From: an uncultured beta proteobacterium
GTDB lineage: Bacteria; Pseudomonadota; Gammaproteobacteria; Burkholderiales; Burkholderiaceae_C
Assembly (NCBI GenBank): GCA_903958915.1
Contig: CAJBVC010000719.1
Location: forward strand, 1-15,803
Length of the DNA stretch: 15,803 nt
Direction of reading: 5' to 3'
Shown here: positions 6,867 through 13,850 of the stretch, piece by piece
Layout of the letters: the number at the start of each line of letters is the position of its first letter
How positions within the stretch are numbered: position 1 is the stretch's first letter
Notes under the pieces: model-generated
Seen by the model: only the letters and a program-made list of their open reading frames with translations
Told to the model about the DNA's origin: nothing
Databases searched by the model: none
Program-made: the position numbers and the translations under genes

Positions 6867-7229
6867 CTAGATGGTCTGGGTCGGACGGTCAGATGCCAGA
6901 TGCGCACCCAAAACTTCTTCGATTTTGGCTTTCAGAACGCGCGACTTTTCATCCTTCGGGAACACGATGCCTACGCCCTGCGTGCGGCCTCCGGCAGCTT
7001 TGGGGGGCGTCACCCAAGCCACTTTTCCTGCGACCGGGTAGCGTTGGGTATCGTCCGGCAATGACAACAGGACATACACATCATCCCCCAGCATGTAATC
7101 ACGCGATGTGGGTATGAAGACCCCGCCCTCGGTGAACATCGGGATGTACGCAGCGTACAGAGCGGCTTTTTCCTTGATGGAAAGCTGAATGACGCTCGGT
7201 CTTGGAGTGGCGGCCGCTGAAGTGCTCAT
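6867..7229 (-). CDS. pilZ: Type IV pilus biogenesis protein PilZ
   Basis: A 120-residue single PilZ domain closely matching the founding P. aeruginosa PilZ, needed for type IV pilus assembly and twitching. The sequence shows the SIKEKAALYAAYIPMF helix region (17-32), GGVFIPT (35-41), PVAGKVAWVTP and a conserved C-terminal tail SDRPTQTI, close to the RPTHTM end recalled from orthologues. The RxxxR c-di-GMP motif at the N-terminus of canonical PilZ domains is absent, as expected for this subgroup, which acts by binding pilus-assembly partners (PilB and the EAL protein FimX in Xanthomonas). It starts 10 bases after the holB stop, in the conserved tmk-holB-pilZ-tatD cluster. No other pilus genes are in the window. 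Confidence 0.93.
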   Translation of the reverse strand: MSTSAAATPRPSVIQLSIKEKAALYAAYIPMFTEGGVFIPTSRDYMLGDDVYVLLSLPDDTQRYPVAGKVAWVTPPKAAGGRTQGVGIVFPKDEKSRVLKAKIEEVLGAHLASDRPTQTI

Positions 7230-7239
7230 GGTGTCGAAG

Positions 7240-8241
7240 TTAGTCCCGCGAGTTTAGTGCGGTTTTGGCCTGTGCCACAAGGGATTCCAGCATCAATCCA
7301 GCGTTGTAGGGGTGGTCCATGGTCCGGCGGGTCGTCATCAAGGCCTGGCTCCACCCCGAGAGCCCGGTCCAGGAAGGGCGTCCCCGCCAATCGTCACCCG
7401 CAATGAATCGAGGTTGGGCACCGGCGAGTTGCGCCATGGCATCGTGGCAGACCATTTGCAAGGTGTTGACCATCTGGGAAACGGGCCACTCCTTGAAAAA
7501 GGCCACCTCACCCCGCGCCAGGGCTTGCACGACGTTACTCCAGGCACTGACTTCCCTGCCAGAAACGAAGTAGTCCAGTGCATCGTCGGGTCGTCCACCA
7601 GCAGTTCGCAATAGCATGGCCGACTGCGTTGCCGGCACGCCGTGCGCCTGTAGCCAATGCTGTCCGGCTGCCGTCGAAGGCCACAGCATGGCATGCCCCA
7701 GGCAACGGCTACGAATGGTCGGCAGCAGTTGATGCACCGACTCGGTGGCCAGTACAAATTTGACATCGCCGGGTGGTTCTTCAAGCGTTTTGAGCAAGGC
7801 GTTGGCCGTAATCGCGTTCATTTGCTCGGCGGGAAACACCAGTACCGCTTTGCCACGTCCCCGGGCACTGGTGCGCTGGGAAAACTCCACCGCATCGCGC
7901 ATGGCATCGACGCGAATTTCCCGGCTGGGTTTGCGCTTTTTGTCATCGATTTCAGTCTGGGCCTTCTCGCTGAGTGGCCAACCGTGCTGCAGCATGGTTG
8001 TCTCGGGCATCAAGACACACAAGTCGGCGTGTGTATGCACCCGCAACGAATGGCAACTGGGGCAGATTCCACAGGCGCCGTTCGTTCCCACTGATTCACA
8101 AAGCCAGGCAGCAGCCACCTCCATCGCTAACCGAAACTGGCCCAGACCCGACGGTCCATACAGCAACCAGGCGTGCCCACGCTGCTGCAACAACTGCGCG
8201 GTCTGCGCAGCAATCCAGGGTGCCAGTTGGCGGTCAGTCAT
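7240..8241 (-). CDS. holB: DNA polymerase III subunit delta'
   Basis: A 333-residue clamp-loader subunit. With delta and the DnaX subunits it loads the beta clamp on DNA. The AAA+ nucleotide site is degenerate (YGPSGLGQ, 28-35), as is normal for delta', which does not hydrolyse ATP. A zinc module is visible with Cys48, Cys57, Cys60 and Cys63 (ACGICPSC), then the LLKTLEEPP helix (149-157) and SRC (178-180), which supplies an arginine finger. The frame continues upstream to 8424, but the ATG at 8241 gives the usual [13 protein letters not shown] start and overlaps the tmk stop by 8 bases, implying translational coupling. The gene is slightly longer than average because of a charged loop around residues 95-108. 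Confidence 0.95.
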   Translation of the reverse strand: MTDRQLAPWIAAQTAQLLQQRGHAWLLYGPSGLGQFRLAMEVAAAWLCESVGTNGACGICPSCHSLRVHTHADLCVLMPETTMLQHGWPLSEKAQTEIDDKKRKPSREIRVDAMRDAVEFSQRTSARGRGKAVLVFPAEQMNAITANALLKTLEEPPGDVKFVLATESVHQLLPTIRSRCLGHAMLWPSTAAGQHWLQAHGVPATQSAMLLRTAGGRPDDALDYFVSGREVSAWSNVVQALARGEVAFFKEWPVSQMVNTLQMVCHDAMAQLAGAQPRFIAGDDWRGRPSWTGLSGWSQALMTTRRTMDHPYNAGLMLESLVAQAKTALNSRD

Positions 8242-8893
8242 TGGTGAGCAATCTACGCGCACGTGCCACCTGCTGCACCGCAGTCCAGACTGCGTCTTGT
8301 GGCTGGTTGGCGTCGATGCGCGCAAACCGTTGCGGATCGGCTGCCATGCGCAAAGCATACCCTTGTGACACACGGTCAAAAAAATCCTTCGACTGGGCCT
8401 CAAACTTGTCGGGCGACCGGGCAATGGTCAAACGACTCGCCGCAACCTGCGCTGGCAGGTCAAACCAGAAGGTCAGGTCAGGCTGCACAAAGACGTGTTT
8501 GCTTACGTCCCCACCATTGGCGGGAGAGCCCTGCACCCAATGTTCGAGTTGGGACAGAATTGCCGTATCGAAACCACGACCCGCTCCCTGGTACGCGAAG
8601 GACGCATCGGTAAAACGGTCGCACAAGACAACCTCACCGCGCGCCAGGGCCGGCACAATCACATGGCAAATGTGCTCGCGCCGTGCGGCAAATACCAAGA
8701 GCGCCTCGGTCATGGGGTCCATCGGTTCATTGAGCACCAGCAAACGCAGCTTTTCGGCCAGTGGCGTGCCGCCAGGCTCCCGGGTCAGCGTTACCACCCT
8801 GCCCTGCTGCTCCAGGCGCTGCGCGAGCGTGTGAATATGGGTGGACTTGCCCGCCCCGTCAATGCCCTCAAAGCTCACAAAAATGCCGCTCAT
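8234..8893 (-). CDS. tmk: Thymidylate kinase
   Basis: A 219-residue kinase converting dTMP to dTDP with ATP, essential for DNA synthesis. It has the P-loop [11 protein letters not shown] (8-18), TREPGG (37-42), the [12 protein letters not shown] motif (92-103) and a lid region around residues 154-175. An extra Gly/Asp-containing loop at about 121-136 ([12 protein letters not shown]) precedes PDLTFWFDL and makes the protein a little longer than the E. coli enzyme. The open frame runs upstream to 9142 inside mltG, but the ATG at 8893 gives the canonical M-x-G-x-F-V-S-F-E-G start. It begins 4 bases after the mltG stop (TAA-GAGG-ATG), with the purine run right against the start codon, so translation probably depends on coupling to mltG. 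Confidence 0.96.
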   Translation of the reverse strand: MSGIFVSFEGIDGAGKSTHIHTLAQRLEQQGRVVTLTREPGGTPLAEKLRLLVLNEPMDPMTEALLVFAARREHICHVIVPALARGEVVLCDRFTDASFAYQGAGRGFDTAILSQLEHWVQGSPANGGDVSKHVFVQPDLTFWFDLPAQVAASRLTIARSPDKFEAQSKDFFDRVSQGYALRMAADPQRFARIDANQPQDAVWTAVQQVARARRLLTND

Positions 8894-8897
8894 CCTC

Positions 8898-9881
8898 TTA
8901 CTGCCCACGCTGGTACTTGTTGACTGCACGATTGTGCTCTTCCAGAGTAGCACTGAACTGGCTGCTGCCATCGCCCCGCGCCACAAAATACAGTGCTTTC
9001 GAGCTGGACGGTTGCACCGCGGCAAGCAACGACGCCTTGCCCGGCATGGAAATGGGTGTTGGCGGCAGGCCGTCGCGGGTGTAGGTATTCCAGGGCGTGT
9101 CACGCTGCAAATCGGCCTTGCGCAAATTGCCGTCAAACGCACGGCCCATACCGTAGATTACCGTCGGGTCCGTCTGCAAGCGCATGCCAATGCGCAGCCG
9201 GTTGTTGAAAACGGCTCCAACATCGGCGCGGTCGGCCGCTGTGCCGGTTTCCTTTTCAATGATGCTGGCCAGTACCAGTGCTTCGTCGGGGCTCTTGAGC
9301 GGGCTGTTCGGTGCGCGCTGTGCCCACGCCGCTTCGAGTTTCTTGTCCATCGCCCGCAGGGCGCGCTGCAACACGGCCAGGTCGCTGCTACTTTTGGCAT
9401 AGGTGTAGGTGTCCGGGAAAAATCGGCCCTCGGGGGCTATGCCCGGTTTGCCAAGTCGCTCCATCAAAGCCGTACTGGAAAGAGACTGGGAATCGGGCTT
9501 GAGGTGATCGGCACGTTTCATGGCTTCCTGCAATTGGCCGAACGTCCAGCCCTCCACCAGCGTGACACTGCGCAAGGCTTCATCGCCCCGCACCAGCTTT
9601 TGGAGCAGACTGCGGGGGGTGGTTCCAGCGCTGATCTCGTAGCTGCCGGCCTTGATTTGACGTGATTCGCCTGAGAGGCGAAACCACCAGTACAGCCACA
9701 TCGGGTTCGTCTGCACGCCTGCCTGTACGACCCCCAAGGCCACATCACGCGCACTTTCACCTGGTTCTACAGCAAGGTCGACGGAAGCTCCGGGAATTGG
9801 CAACGGCCGGTCCAGCCATGCCCAAGTCGCACTGGCTAAGCCCACGATGGCGGCCACTACCGCGATGAACAGGAAACGCAC
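8898..9881 (-). CDS. mltG: Endolytic murein transglycosylase MltG
   Basis: An inner-membrane YceG/MltG-family enzyme that cleaves nascent glycan strands and is thought to terminate their growth. From the GTG at 9881 it has 327 residues: a short N-terminus, one membrane anchor ([12 protein letters not shown]) and a periplasmic domain. Motifs include [11 protein letters not shown], the catalytic glutamate in ASIIEKET (Glu220 counting from the upstream TTG), [11 protein letters not shown] and [15 protein letters not shown]. The frame has an earlier TTG at 9914 (338 residues). I prefer the GTG because it puts a basic residue and the anchor at the N-terminus as in homologues, and GGGG and AGGG runs lie just upstream. 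It is the first gene of the - strand cluster and diverges from ygfZ. The mltG-tmk-holB order is also found in E. coli. Confidence 0.93.
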   Translation of the reverse strand: MRFLFIAVVAAIVGLASATWAWLDRPLPIPGASVDLAVEPGESARDVALGVVQAGVQTNPMWLYWWFRLSGESRQIKAGSYEISAGTTPRSLLQKLVRGDEALRSVTLVEGWTFGQLQEAMKRADHLKPDSQSLSSTALMERLGKPGIAPEGRFFPDTYTYAKSSSDLAVLQRALRAMDKKLEAAWAQRAPNSPLKSPDEALVLASIIEKETGTAADRADVGAVFNNRLRIGMRLQTDPTVIYGMGRAFDGNLRKADLQRDTPWNTYTRDGLPPTPISMPGKASLLAAVQPSSSKALYFVARGDGSSQFSATLEEHNRAVNKYQRGQ

Positions 9882-9952
9882 AGCCCTACAACCCCTGAGA
9901 AACGAAGGGGGCAATCATAATTCAGGGTCGCGTTCAAATCAGGAGTCTCTGC
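9882..9952. promoter_or_regulatory. Short divergent promoter region between mltG and ygfZ
   Basis: Only 71 bases separate the two chosen starts. The sequence AATCATAATTC at about 9916-9926 reads as a CATAAT-type -10 on the + strand and as TATGAT on the - strand, so overlapping divergent promoters are plausible. Well-spaced -35 boxes are not evident: the TTGAAC on the - strand is only 12 bases from TATGAT. A - strand transcript starting near 9910 would leave room for the GTG at 9881 but hardly for the TTG at 9914. This is inference. Confidence 0.3.
9941..9945 (+). promoter_or_regulatory. Ribosome binding site fixing the GTG start of ygfZ
   Basis: AGGAG lies 7 bases before the GTG at 9953. This near-ideal spacing supports the non-ATG start. 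Confidence 0.75.
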
Positions 9953-10885
9953 GTGTCTGCCCCATCCATCCCCACTGCGCTCCATGGCGTTGCTTCGCTG
10001 ACCCATCTTGGTGTGATCCAGATCGAAGGCGAAGATGCATCCAAGTTCATCCAGGGCCAGTTGACCCACGACTTTGCGTTGCTCGGGCAGGATACCGCGC
10101 GACTCGCAGCTTTTTGCAATCCCAAGGGACGCATGCAAGCCAGCTTTGTTGGATTCAAACGTCCGAACGGGGTCATTTTGCTGGTCTGCAGCCGTGACTT
10201 GCTGGCTGCCACGGTCAAGCGGCTCTCCATGTTTGTGATGCGTGCCAAAGCCAAATTGAGCGACGCATCAGACCAGTTTCAGATTTTTGGACTCGCCGGG
10301 AACGCTACGATTTCAGGAGCTTGTCACGCAAGCCCTGTATGGTCAAAAGCGGATTTTGATGCCGCAACTCTGGTCACGCTTTATCCGGCAGACGGCGTAC
10401 CCCGTCAATTGCTCGTTGCTCCGGTGGGGCAAGACATTCCCCCAGGGCCCACCCTGTCGACCGCGCTATGGGCGTGGGGGGATGTGCGCAGCGGGGTTGC
10501 CACACTGACCCTGCCGGTTTGGGAGGCCTTCGTGCCGCAAATGTTGAACTACGAATCGGTGGGCGGCGTCAGTTTTAAAAAGGGCTGTTACCCCGGCCAG
10601 GAAGTGGTCGCCAGAAGCCAGTTCCGCGGCACGTTGAAGCGCCGTGCGTTCATAGCCCACTGCGAGGCAAGCGCCGCAGCCGGTGCCGAGGTGTTTGCTG
10701 CGGACGAAGCGACTCAACCGGTGGGCACTGTGGTGCAAGCAGCTGCCGCGCCGGGCGGGGGGTGGGACGCCATTCTTTCGCTTCAACTGTCGGCGGTTTC
10801 GGCGGGCACGCTGCACCTGGGAGCAGCGGACGGCCCAGTTTTGCAGCTTTTGCCGCTGCCCTACCCGCTTATTGAAGATATTTGA
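9953..10885 (+). CDS. ygfZ: tRNA-modifying/iron-sulfur cluster protein YgfZ (folate-binding)
   Basis: A 310-residue member of the YgfZ/GcvT-like family. YgfZ binds folate and helps make or repair certain Fe-S enzymes, including the tRNA methylthiolase MiaB in E. coli. The diagnostic motif is KGCYPGQE (210-217) with the conserved Cys212, followed by VVARSQFRGTLKRR. The N-terminal IEGEDASKFIQGQLTHD (24-40) and NPKGRM (56-61) are also typical. It is a cytoplasmic protein without a signal peptide. The GTG start is supported by AGGAG 7 bases upstream. It diverges from mltG, an arrangement I recall as common in Burkholderiales. About 100 bases separate it from cheZ, which probably has its own control. 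Confidence 0.95.
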   Translation: MSAPSIPTALHGVASLTHLGVIQIEGEDASKFIQGQLTHDFALLGQDTARLAAFCNPKGRMQASFVGFKRPNGVILLVCSRDLLAATVKRLSMFVMRAKAKLSDASDQFQIFGLAGNATISGACHASPVWSKADFDAATLVTLYPADGVPRQLLVAPVGQDIPPGPTLSTALWAWGDVRSGVATLTLPVWEAFVPQMLNYESVGGVSFKKGCYPGQEVVARSQFRGTLKRRAFIAHCEASAAAGAEVFAADEATQPVGTVVQAAAAPGGGWDAILSLQLSAVSAGTLHLGAADGPVLQLLPLPYPLIEDI

Positions 10886-10930
10886 GCAAGGCGCAGGTAA
10901 ACTACGTTGCAAAACAAATGCGTCTGACTT

Positions 10931-10955
10931 TTTGGGACCCATAATGGGCTCCAAA
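10931..10955. promoter_or_regulatory. 25-bp imperfect palindrome upstream of cheZ
   Basis: The left arm TTTGGGACCCAT (10931-10942) and right arm ATGGGCTCCAAA (10944-10955) flank a single central A. Ten of 12 positions pair exactly; the other two are a G.T wobble and one mismatch. It ends 31 bases before the cheZ ATG. The near-zero spacer suggests a binding site for a dimeric regulator rather than a hairpin. No T tract follows on either strand, so it is not an ordinary terminator of ygfZ. Confidence 0.5.
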
Positions 10956-10986
10956 TCACCGCGTCAAGAAGGGATTGGTTTCGTCG

Positions 10987-11607
10987 ATGTCCGCTCCGTT
11001 AACCAAAGAAGAGGCCTATGCGCGTCTGGGTTCCATCACCCGGGAGATGCACGAAGCGCTGTCCGTCCTGGGGGGCAATCAGCTCCACGCCATTGTTGAA
11101 GAGATTCCCAATGCGCGCGACCGTCTGGCCCACGTTGGCAAAATGACGGAAGACGCGGCCAACAAGGTACTAACCCTGGTGGAGACCGCCAAGCCCCAGT
11201 GCGACGATTTGTCCACCCGTGGCGAGGAACTGGGCAAGTCTCTGGCTCGCATGGCTGCCGCTGAAGACCTTACCGTGGAGCGCGCGCGCGGGCTGATGCT
11301 GGTGTGCGGGAAATTTGCTGAGCGCACCGCTACTTTTGCCGGGATCCAGGCGGAAGTGCTGAGCGACATCATGATGTCGCAGGACTTTCAGGACCTCTCG
11401 GGCCAGGTGATCAAGAAGGTCATCGACATCATCACCCGCACTGAGATGCAGTTGGTGCAACTCCTGTTGGATAGCTCTCCGGACCAAGCCAAAGCGGCTG
11501 CGGAAGTATTTACCGGCGAAACCCACCAGTTGCAGGGTCCGCAAACTGCAGACACCGCGCTCAAGCAGGACGACGTGGACGACTTGCTCGCCTCAATGGG
11601 TTTCTGA
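10987..11607 (+). CDS. cheZ: Chemotaxis phosphatase CheZ
   Basis: A 206-residue helical protein that dephosphorylates CheY-P, ending the signal to the flagellar motor. The catalytic segment SQDFQDLSGQVIKKVI (131-146) contains Asp136 and Gln140, with the same spacing as Asp143/Gln147 of E. coli CheZ. The C-terminus ends QDDVDDLLASMGF, the classic CheY-binding helix tethered by a loose linker (about 163-193). The reading frame also allows a TTG at 10975, but that sits directly on the AAGGGA purine run, so the ATG at 10987 is chosen although spacing (12 bases) is long. No cheY or other chemotaxis gene is adjacent, so this is an isolated copy within the window. Its stop overlaps the end of the convergent thioesterase gene by 15 bases. 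Confidence 0.95.
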   Translation: MSAPLTKEEAYARLGSITREMHEALSVLGGNQLHAIVEEIPNARDRLAHVGKMTEDAANKVLTLVETAKPQCDDLSTRGEELGKSLARMAAAEDLTVERARGLMLVCGKFAERTATFAGIQAEVLSDIMMSQDFQDLSGQVIKKVIDIITRTEMQLVQLLLDSSPDQAKAAAEVFTGETHQLQGPQTADTALKQDDVDDLLASMGF

Positions 11608-12471
11608 GGCCAGCGGTAGCACCATTTCGATGTGGCCGATGCCGGCCTCTTCAAAAACCGGTCCGCGCGCGACAAATCCGAGCCGATCGTAAAAGCCTTG
11701 CGCGCTCAATTGCGCGTGCAACATCACTTCCCGATCGCCACGCGCGCGACTGGCATCGACCAGAGAGAAAAGAACCTGGCGACCCAACTGGGTGCCACGC
11801 AGCACCTTGCTCACCGCCATGCGGCCAATGCGCCCAATGCCCGGTGCCTGCTGCACCAGACGCCCTGCACCCACCGGCTGCCCCAGCCCATTGCACACCA
11901 CGCAGTGCACGGCCTGGTGGTCGGCGTCGTCCCAAACCATGTGCTCGCCGATGCCCTGCTCCTGCACGAACACCTCGTCGCGCAACGAAGACGCCAGACT
12001 GCCCAAGGCGTCCCAGCCGCCCAGTTGTGTCGACACGACGGGTAGTCCCTGCTCGAACGCGTCAAATATCTGGCGCAACGCATCAGGTACCGGTTTGGAG
12101 GTCTGGGAGTGGGGGTCGGCAAACACGTACACCAGTTCGCCACCCACCAGCACCCGCTCTCCACAAAACACAGCGCCTTCAAATACGATGGACGACGTCC
12201 CTACACGCACCCTGCGCATGCCGATATCCAGCGTGTCGTCATAGCGTGCTGAGGCGTGGTACTCGAGGCTGGCTTTCTTCACAAACAGGTCACCTTCGAG
12301 TAGTGCCAGCGCAGACTCATACGGCAAACCAAGGGCGCGCCAGTAGTCTGCGATGGCAGTGTCCAGGTACATCAAATAGTGGGCATTGAAGACGATCTTC
12401 TGCATGTCCACCTCCGCCCAGCGCACGCGCAGGCGGTGAAAGAAACGAAAATCTGATCGCAGACGGTCCAT
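11593..12471 (-). CDS. Fusion of YbgC-type acyl-CoA thioesterase and GNAT acetyltransferase
   Basis: A 292-residue two-domain protein. The first ~140 residues are a hotdog-fold 4HBT/YbgC thioesterase: RVRWAEVDMQ with the catalytic Asp at about residue 22, FNAHYLMYLD, and the EYHASARYDD strand. Such enzymes hydrolyse acyl-CoA or acyl-ACP. Residues about 150-290 are a GNAT domain of the ElaA/YjcF type: AGRLVQQ, GRIGRMAVSKVLRGTQLGRQVL with the acetyl-CoA loop, and FYDRLGFVARGPVFEEAGI near the end. The domains meet without a stop, so this is one polypeptide that may couple thioester cleavage with acyl transfer; the substrate is unknown. Ribosome site AGGAG is 7 bases before the ATG at 12471 and 4 before the GTG at 12474, favouring the ATG. 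It diverges from the dehydrogenase gene. Confidence 0.88.
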   Translation of the reverse strand: MDRLRSDFRFFHRLRVRWAEVDMQKIVFNAHYLMYLDTAIADYWRALGLPYESALALLEGDLFVKKASLEYHASARYDDTLDIGMRRVRVGTSSIVFEGAVFCGERVLVGGELVYVFADPHSQTSKPVPDALRQIFDAFEQGLPVVSTQLGGWDALGSLASSLRDEVFVQEQGIGEHMVWDDADHQAVHCVVCNGLGQPVGAGRLVQQAPGIGRIGRMAVSKVLRGTQLGRQVLFSLVDASRARGDREVMLHAQLSAQGFYDRLGFVARGPVFEEAGIGHIEMVLPLASETH

Positions 12472-12478
12472 CACATTG

Positions 12479-12483
12479 CTCCT
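12479..12483 (-). promoter_or_regulatory. Ribosome binding site of the thioesterase-GNAT gene
   Basis: On the - strand this reads AGGAG and lies 7 bases before the ATG at 12471. The spacing decides for that ATG over the overlapping GTG one codon upstream. Confidence 0.65.
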
Positions 12484-12495
12484 ATTGGTCTGTAT

Positions 12496-12533
12496 CGCAA
12501 GGGCCGATTACTCCATTGCCCACCGGCCTTGCG
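12496..12533. repeat. Inverted repeat in the divergent thioesterase/dehydrogenase intergenic region
   Basis: CGCAAGGGCCG (12496-12506) and CGGCCTTGCG (12524-12533) are inverted copies that match over 10 bases if one G of the left arm is bulged. The spacer is 17 bases. It lies 25 bases upstream of one start and 73 upstream of the other. It could be an operator with half-sites about 2.6 helical turns apart, or an RNA hairpin. Confidence 0.5.
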
Positions 12534-12596
12534 GGTTACGGTGGTGACTCATGGCAGACAGTGTTCTTGCTACAGTGCACGTTTTCATCCTACAAC

Positions 12597-12601
12597 AGGA
12601 G
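12597..12601 (+). promoter_or_regulatory. Ribosome binding site of the iron-containing dehydrogenase
   Basis: AGGAG lies 5 bases before the ATG at 12607. It supports this start over the earlier in-frame start at 12529, which would add 26 residues with no family counterpart. Confidence 0.7.
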
Positions 12602-12606
12602 TCGCC

Positions 12607-13755
12607 ATGGCATTGATCTACTACGTGACACAGGTCCAGTTTGAATTTGGTGCCATCAGGCTGCTCAAGCAGGAATGCGATCGTGCAGGCATCACCCGCC
12701 CCCTCGTAGTGACCGACCAGGGCGTCAAAGCGGCGGGCGTGTTGCAAAAGGCACTGGATGCTTTGCATGCCGCAGCACCTGCCATGCCCGTGGCCATTTT
12801 CGATGAGACGCCGTCCAACCCGACCGAGGCCGCGGTGCGAGCGGCGGTGGCGGTGTACAAGGGCAACCACTGCGACGGCCTGATTGCAGTCGGTGGTGGC
12901 TCAGCCATTGATTGCGCCAAAGGGGTGGCGATTGCGGCAACCCACGAGGGGCCGCTGACGCACTACGCCACCATTGAAGGCGGCTCACCGCGCATCACCG
13001 ACAAGGTGGCGCCATTGATTGCGGTGCCTACCACCAGCGGCACCGGCAGTGAAGTGGCGCGTGGTGCGATTGTGATCGTGGACGACCACCGCAAGCTGGG
13101 CTTTCATTCCTGGTTTCTGGTGCCAAAAACCGCCATTTGCGATCCCGAATTGACACTCGGTTTGCCCCCAAAACTCACCGCAGCCACCGGCATGGACGCC
13201 ATTGCCCACTGCATGGAGACCTTCATGGCGCCAGCCTTCAATCCGCCAGCCGATGGCATCGGTCTGGACGGCCTGGCGCGCGGCTGGGCACACATTGCAC
13301 GAGCCACCCAAGACGGCTCCGACCGCGAGGCTCGCCTGAACATGATGAGTGCCAGCATGCAGGGCGCCATGGCCTTCCAGAAGGGGCTGGGCTGCGTGCA
13401 CTCGCTCAGCCATAGCCTGGGGGGCGTTGACCCGCGGCTGCACCATGGCACGCTGAACGCCATGTTCTTGCCGGCGGTGATTGCGTTCAATGCGCAGGCG
13501 GATTCCATCCAGAAGGAGAGCCGCCTGCAGCGCATGGCTCTCGCCATGGGTCTATCCGCTGCCAGCGACTTGGGGCTGGCCATCAAGGACATGAATGCCC
13601 GCCTGGGCCTGCCCAATGGCCTGGCAGAAATGGGCGTGACGCCCGCGGTGTTTGACCAGGTCATCAAGGGCGCCATGGCGGACCACTGCCACAAGACCAA
13701 CCCCAGAATTGCCACCGAAGACGATTACCGCGCCATGCTGTCGGCGTCCCTTTGA
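12607..13755 (+). CDS. Iron-containing alcohol dehydrogenase, probably 4-hydroxybutyrate dehydrogenase
   Basis: A 382-residue group III alcohol dehydrogenase. The NAD-binding motif GGGSAID is at 96-102 and VPTTSGTGSE at 140-149. The iron ligands are Asp197 and His201 in GMDAIAHCMETF, His265 in CVHSLSHSLGG and His280 in LHHGTLNA. Both length and sequence resemble the Cupriavidus necator 4-hydroxybutyrate dehydrogenase as I remember it: the MAxIYY N-terminus, DETPSNPTEA, ATIEGGS.RITDK.APLIAVP and the C-terminal DHCHKTNP. That enzyme interconverts 4-hydroxybutyrate and succinate semialdehyde. The loop before LHHG is a few residues shorter here. No partner genes for 4-hydroxybutyrate use are adjacent, so the substrate is a strong guess; other short-chain hydroxy acids or alcohols are possible. 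AGGAG precedes the ATG by 5 bases. Confidence 0.9.
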   Translation: MALIYYVTQVQFEFGAIRLLKQECDRAGITRPLVVTDQGVKAAGVLQKALDALHAAAPAMPVAIFDETPSNPTEAAVRAAVAVYKGNHCDGLIAVGGGSAIDCAKGVAIAATHEGPLTHYATIEGGSPRITDKVAPLIAVPTTSGTGSEVARGAIVIVDDHRKLGFHSWFLVPKTAICDPELTLGLPPKLTAATGMDAIAHCMETFMAPAFNPPADGIGLDGLARGWAHIARATQDGSDREARLNMMSASMQGAMAFQKGLGCVHSLSHSLGGVDPRLHHGTLNAMFLPAVIAFNAQADSIQKESRLQRMALAMGLSAASDLGLAIKDMNARLGLPNGLAEMGVTPAVFDQVIKGAMADHCHKTNPRIATEDDYRAMLSASL

Positions 13756-13794
13756 TATTACGCAAGGGTCGGGCTTGATTTGCGGCGGCGGTTC

Positions 13795-13823
13795 TTGCCA
13801 GCGGCGCAGCCTGTGCCTATAGT
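13795..13823 (+). promoter_or_regulatory. Sigma70-type promoter of the exported unknown protein
   Basis: TTGCCA (13795-13800) and TATAGT (13818-13823) are separated by 17 bases, the ideal spacing for a housekeeping promoter. Transcription would begin near 13830, leaving about 20 bases of leader that include the ribosome site. Confidence 0.65.
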
Positions 13824-13840
13824 GTGTTTTCTGTGTTCAC

Positions 13841-13846
13841 GGGAGG
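13841..13846 (+). promoter_or_regulatory. Ribosome binding site of the exported unknown protein
   Basis: GGGAGG lies 4 bases before the ATG at 13851. It supports that start over the in-frame start at 13824, which would place nine non-signal-like residues first and overlap the predicted transcription start. Confidence 0.7.
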
Positions 13847-13850
13847 TACT

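Noticed and set aside
7240..8241. Broken Walker A motif in holB as a sign of a pseudogene
   Set aside because: Delta' subunits normally lack a functional P-loop; the rest of the protein is intact.
8841..9665. Long + strand open frame (274 codons) opposite mltG
   Set aside because: It is antisense to clear MltG motifs, is rich in Arg/Gly/His and has no recognisable domain or ribosome site.
10931..10955. The palindrome as a rho-independent terminator of ygfZ
   Set aside because: No T tract follows on the + strand, and the arms leave essentially no loop unless the innermost pairs open.
12567..12596. TTGCTA-18-TACAAC as a promoter for the dehydrogenase
   Set aside because: Transcription would begin at or after the ribosome site at 12597-12601, so it cannot serve the gene.
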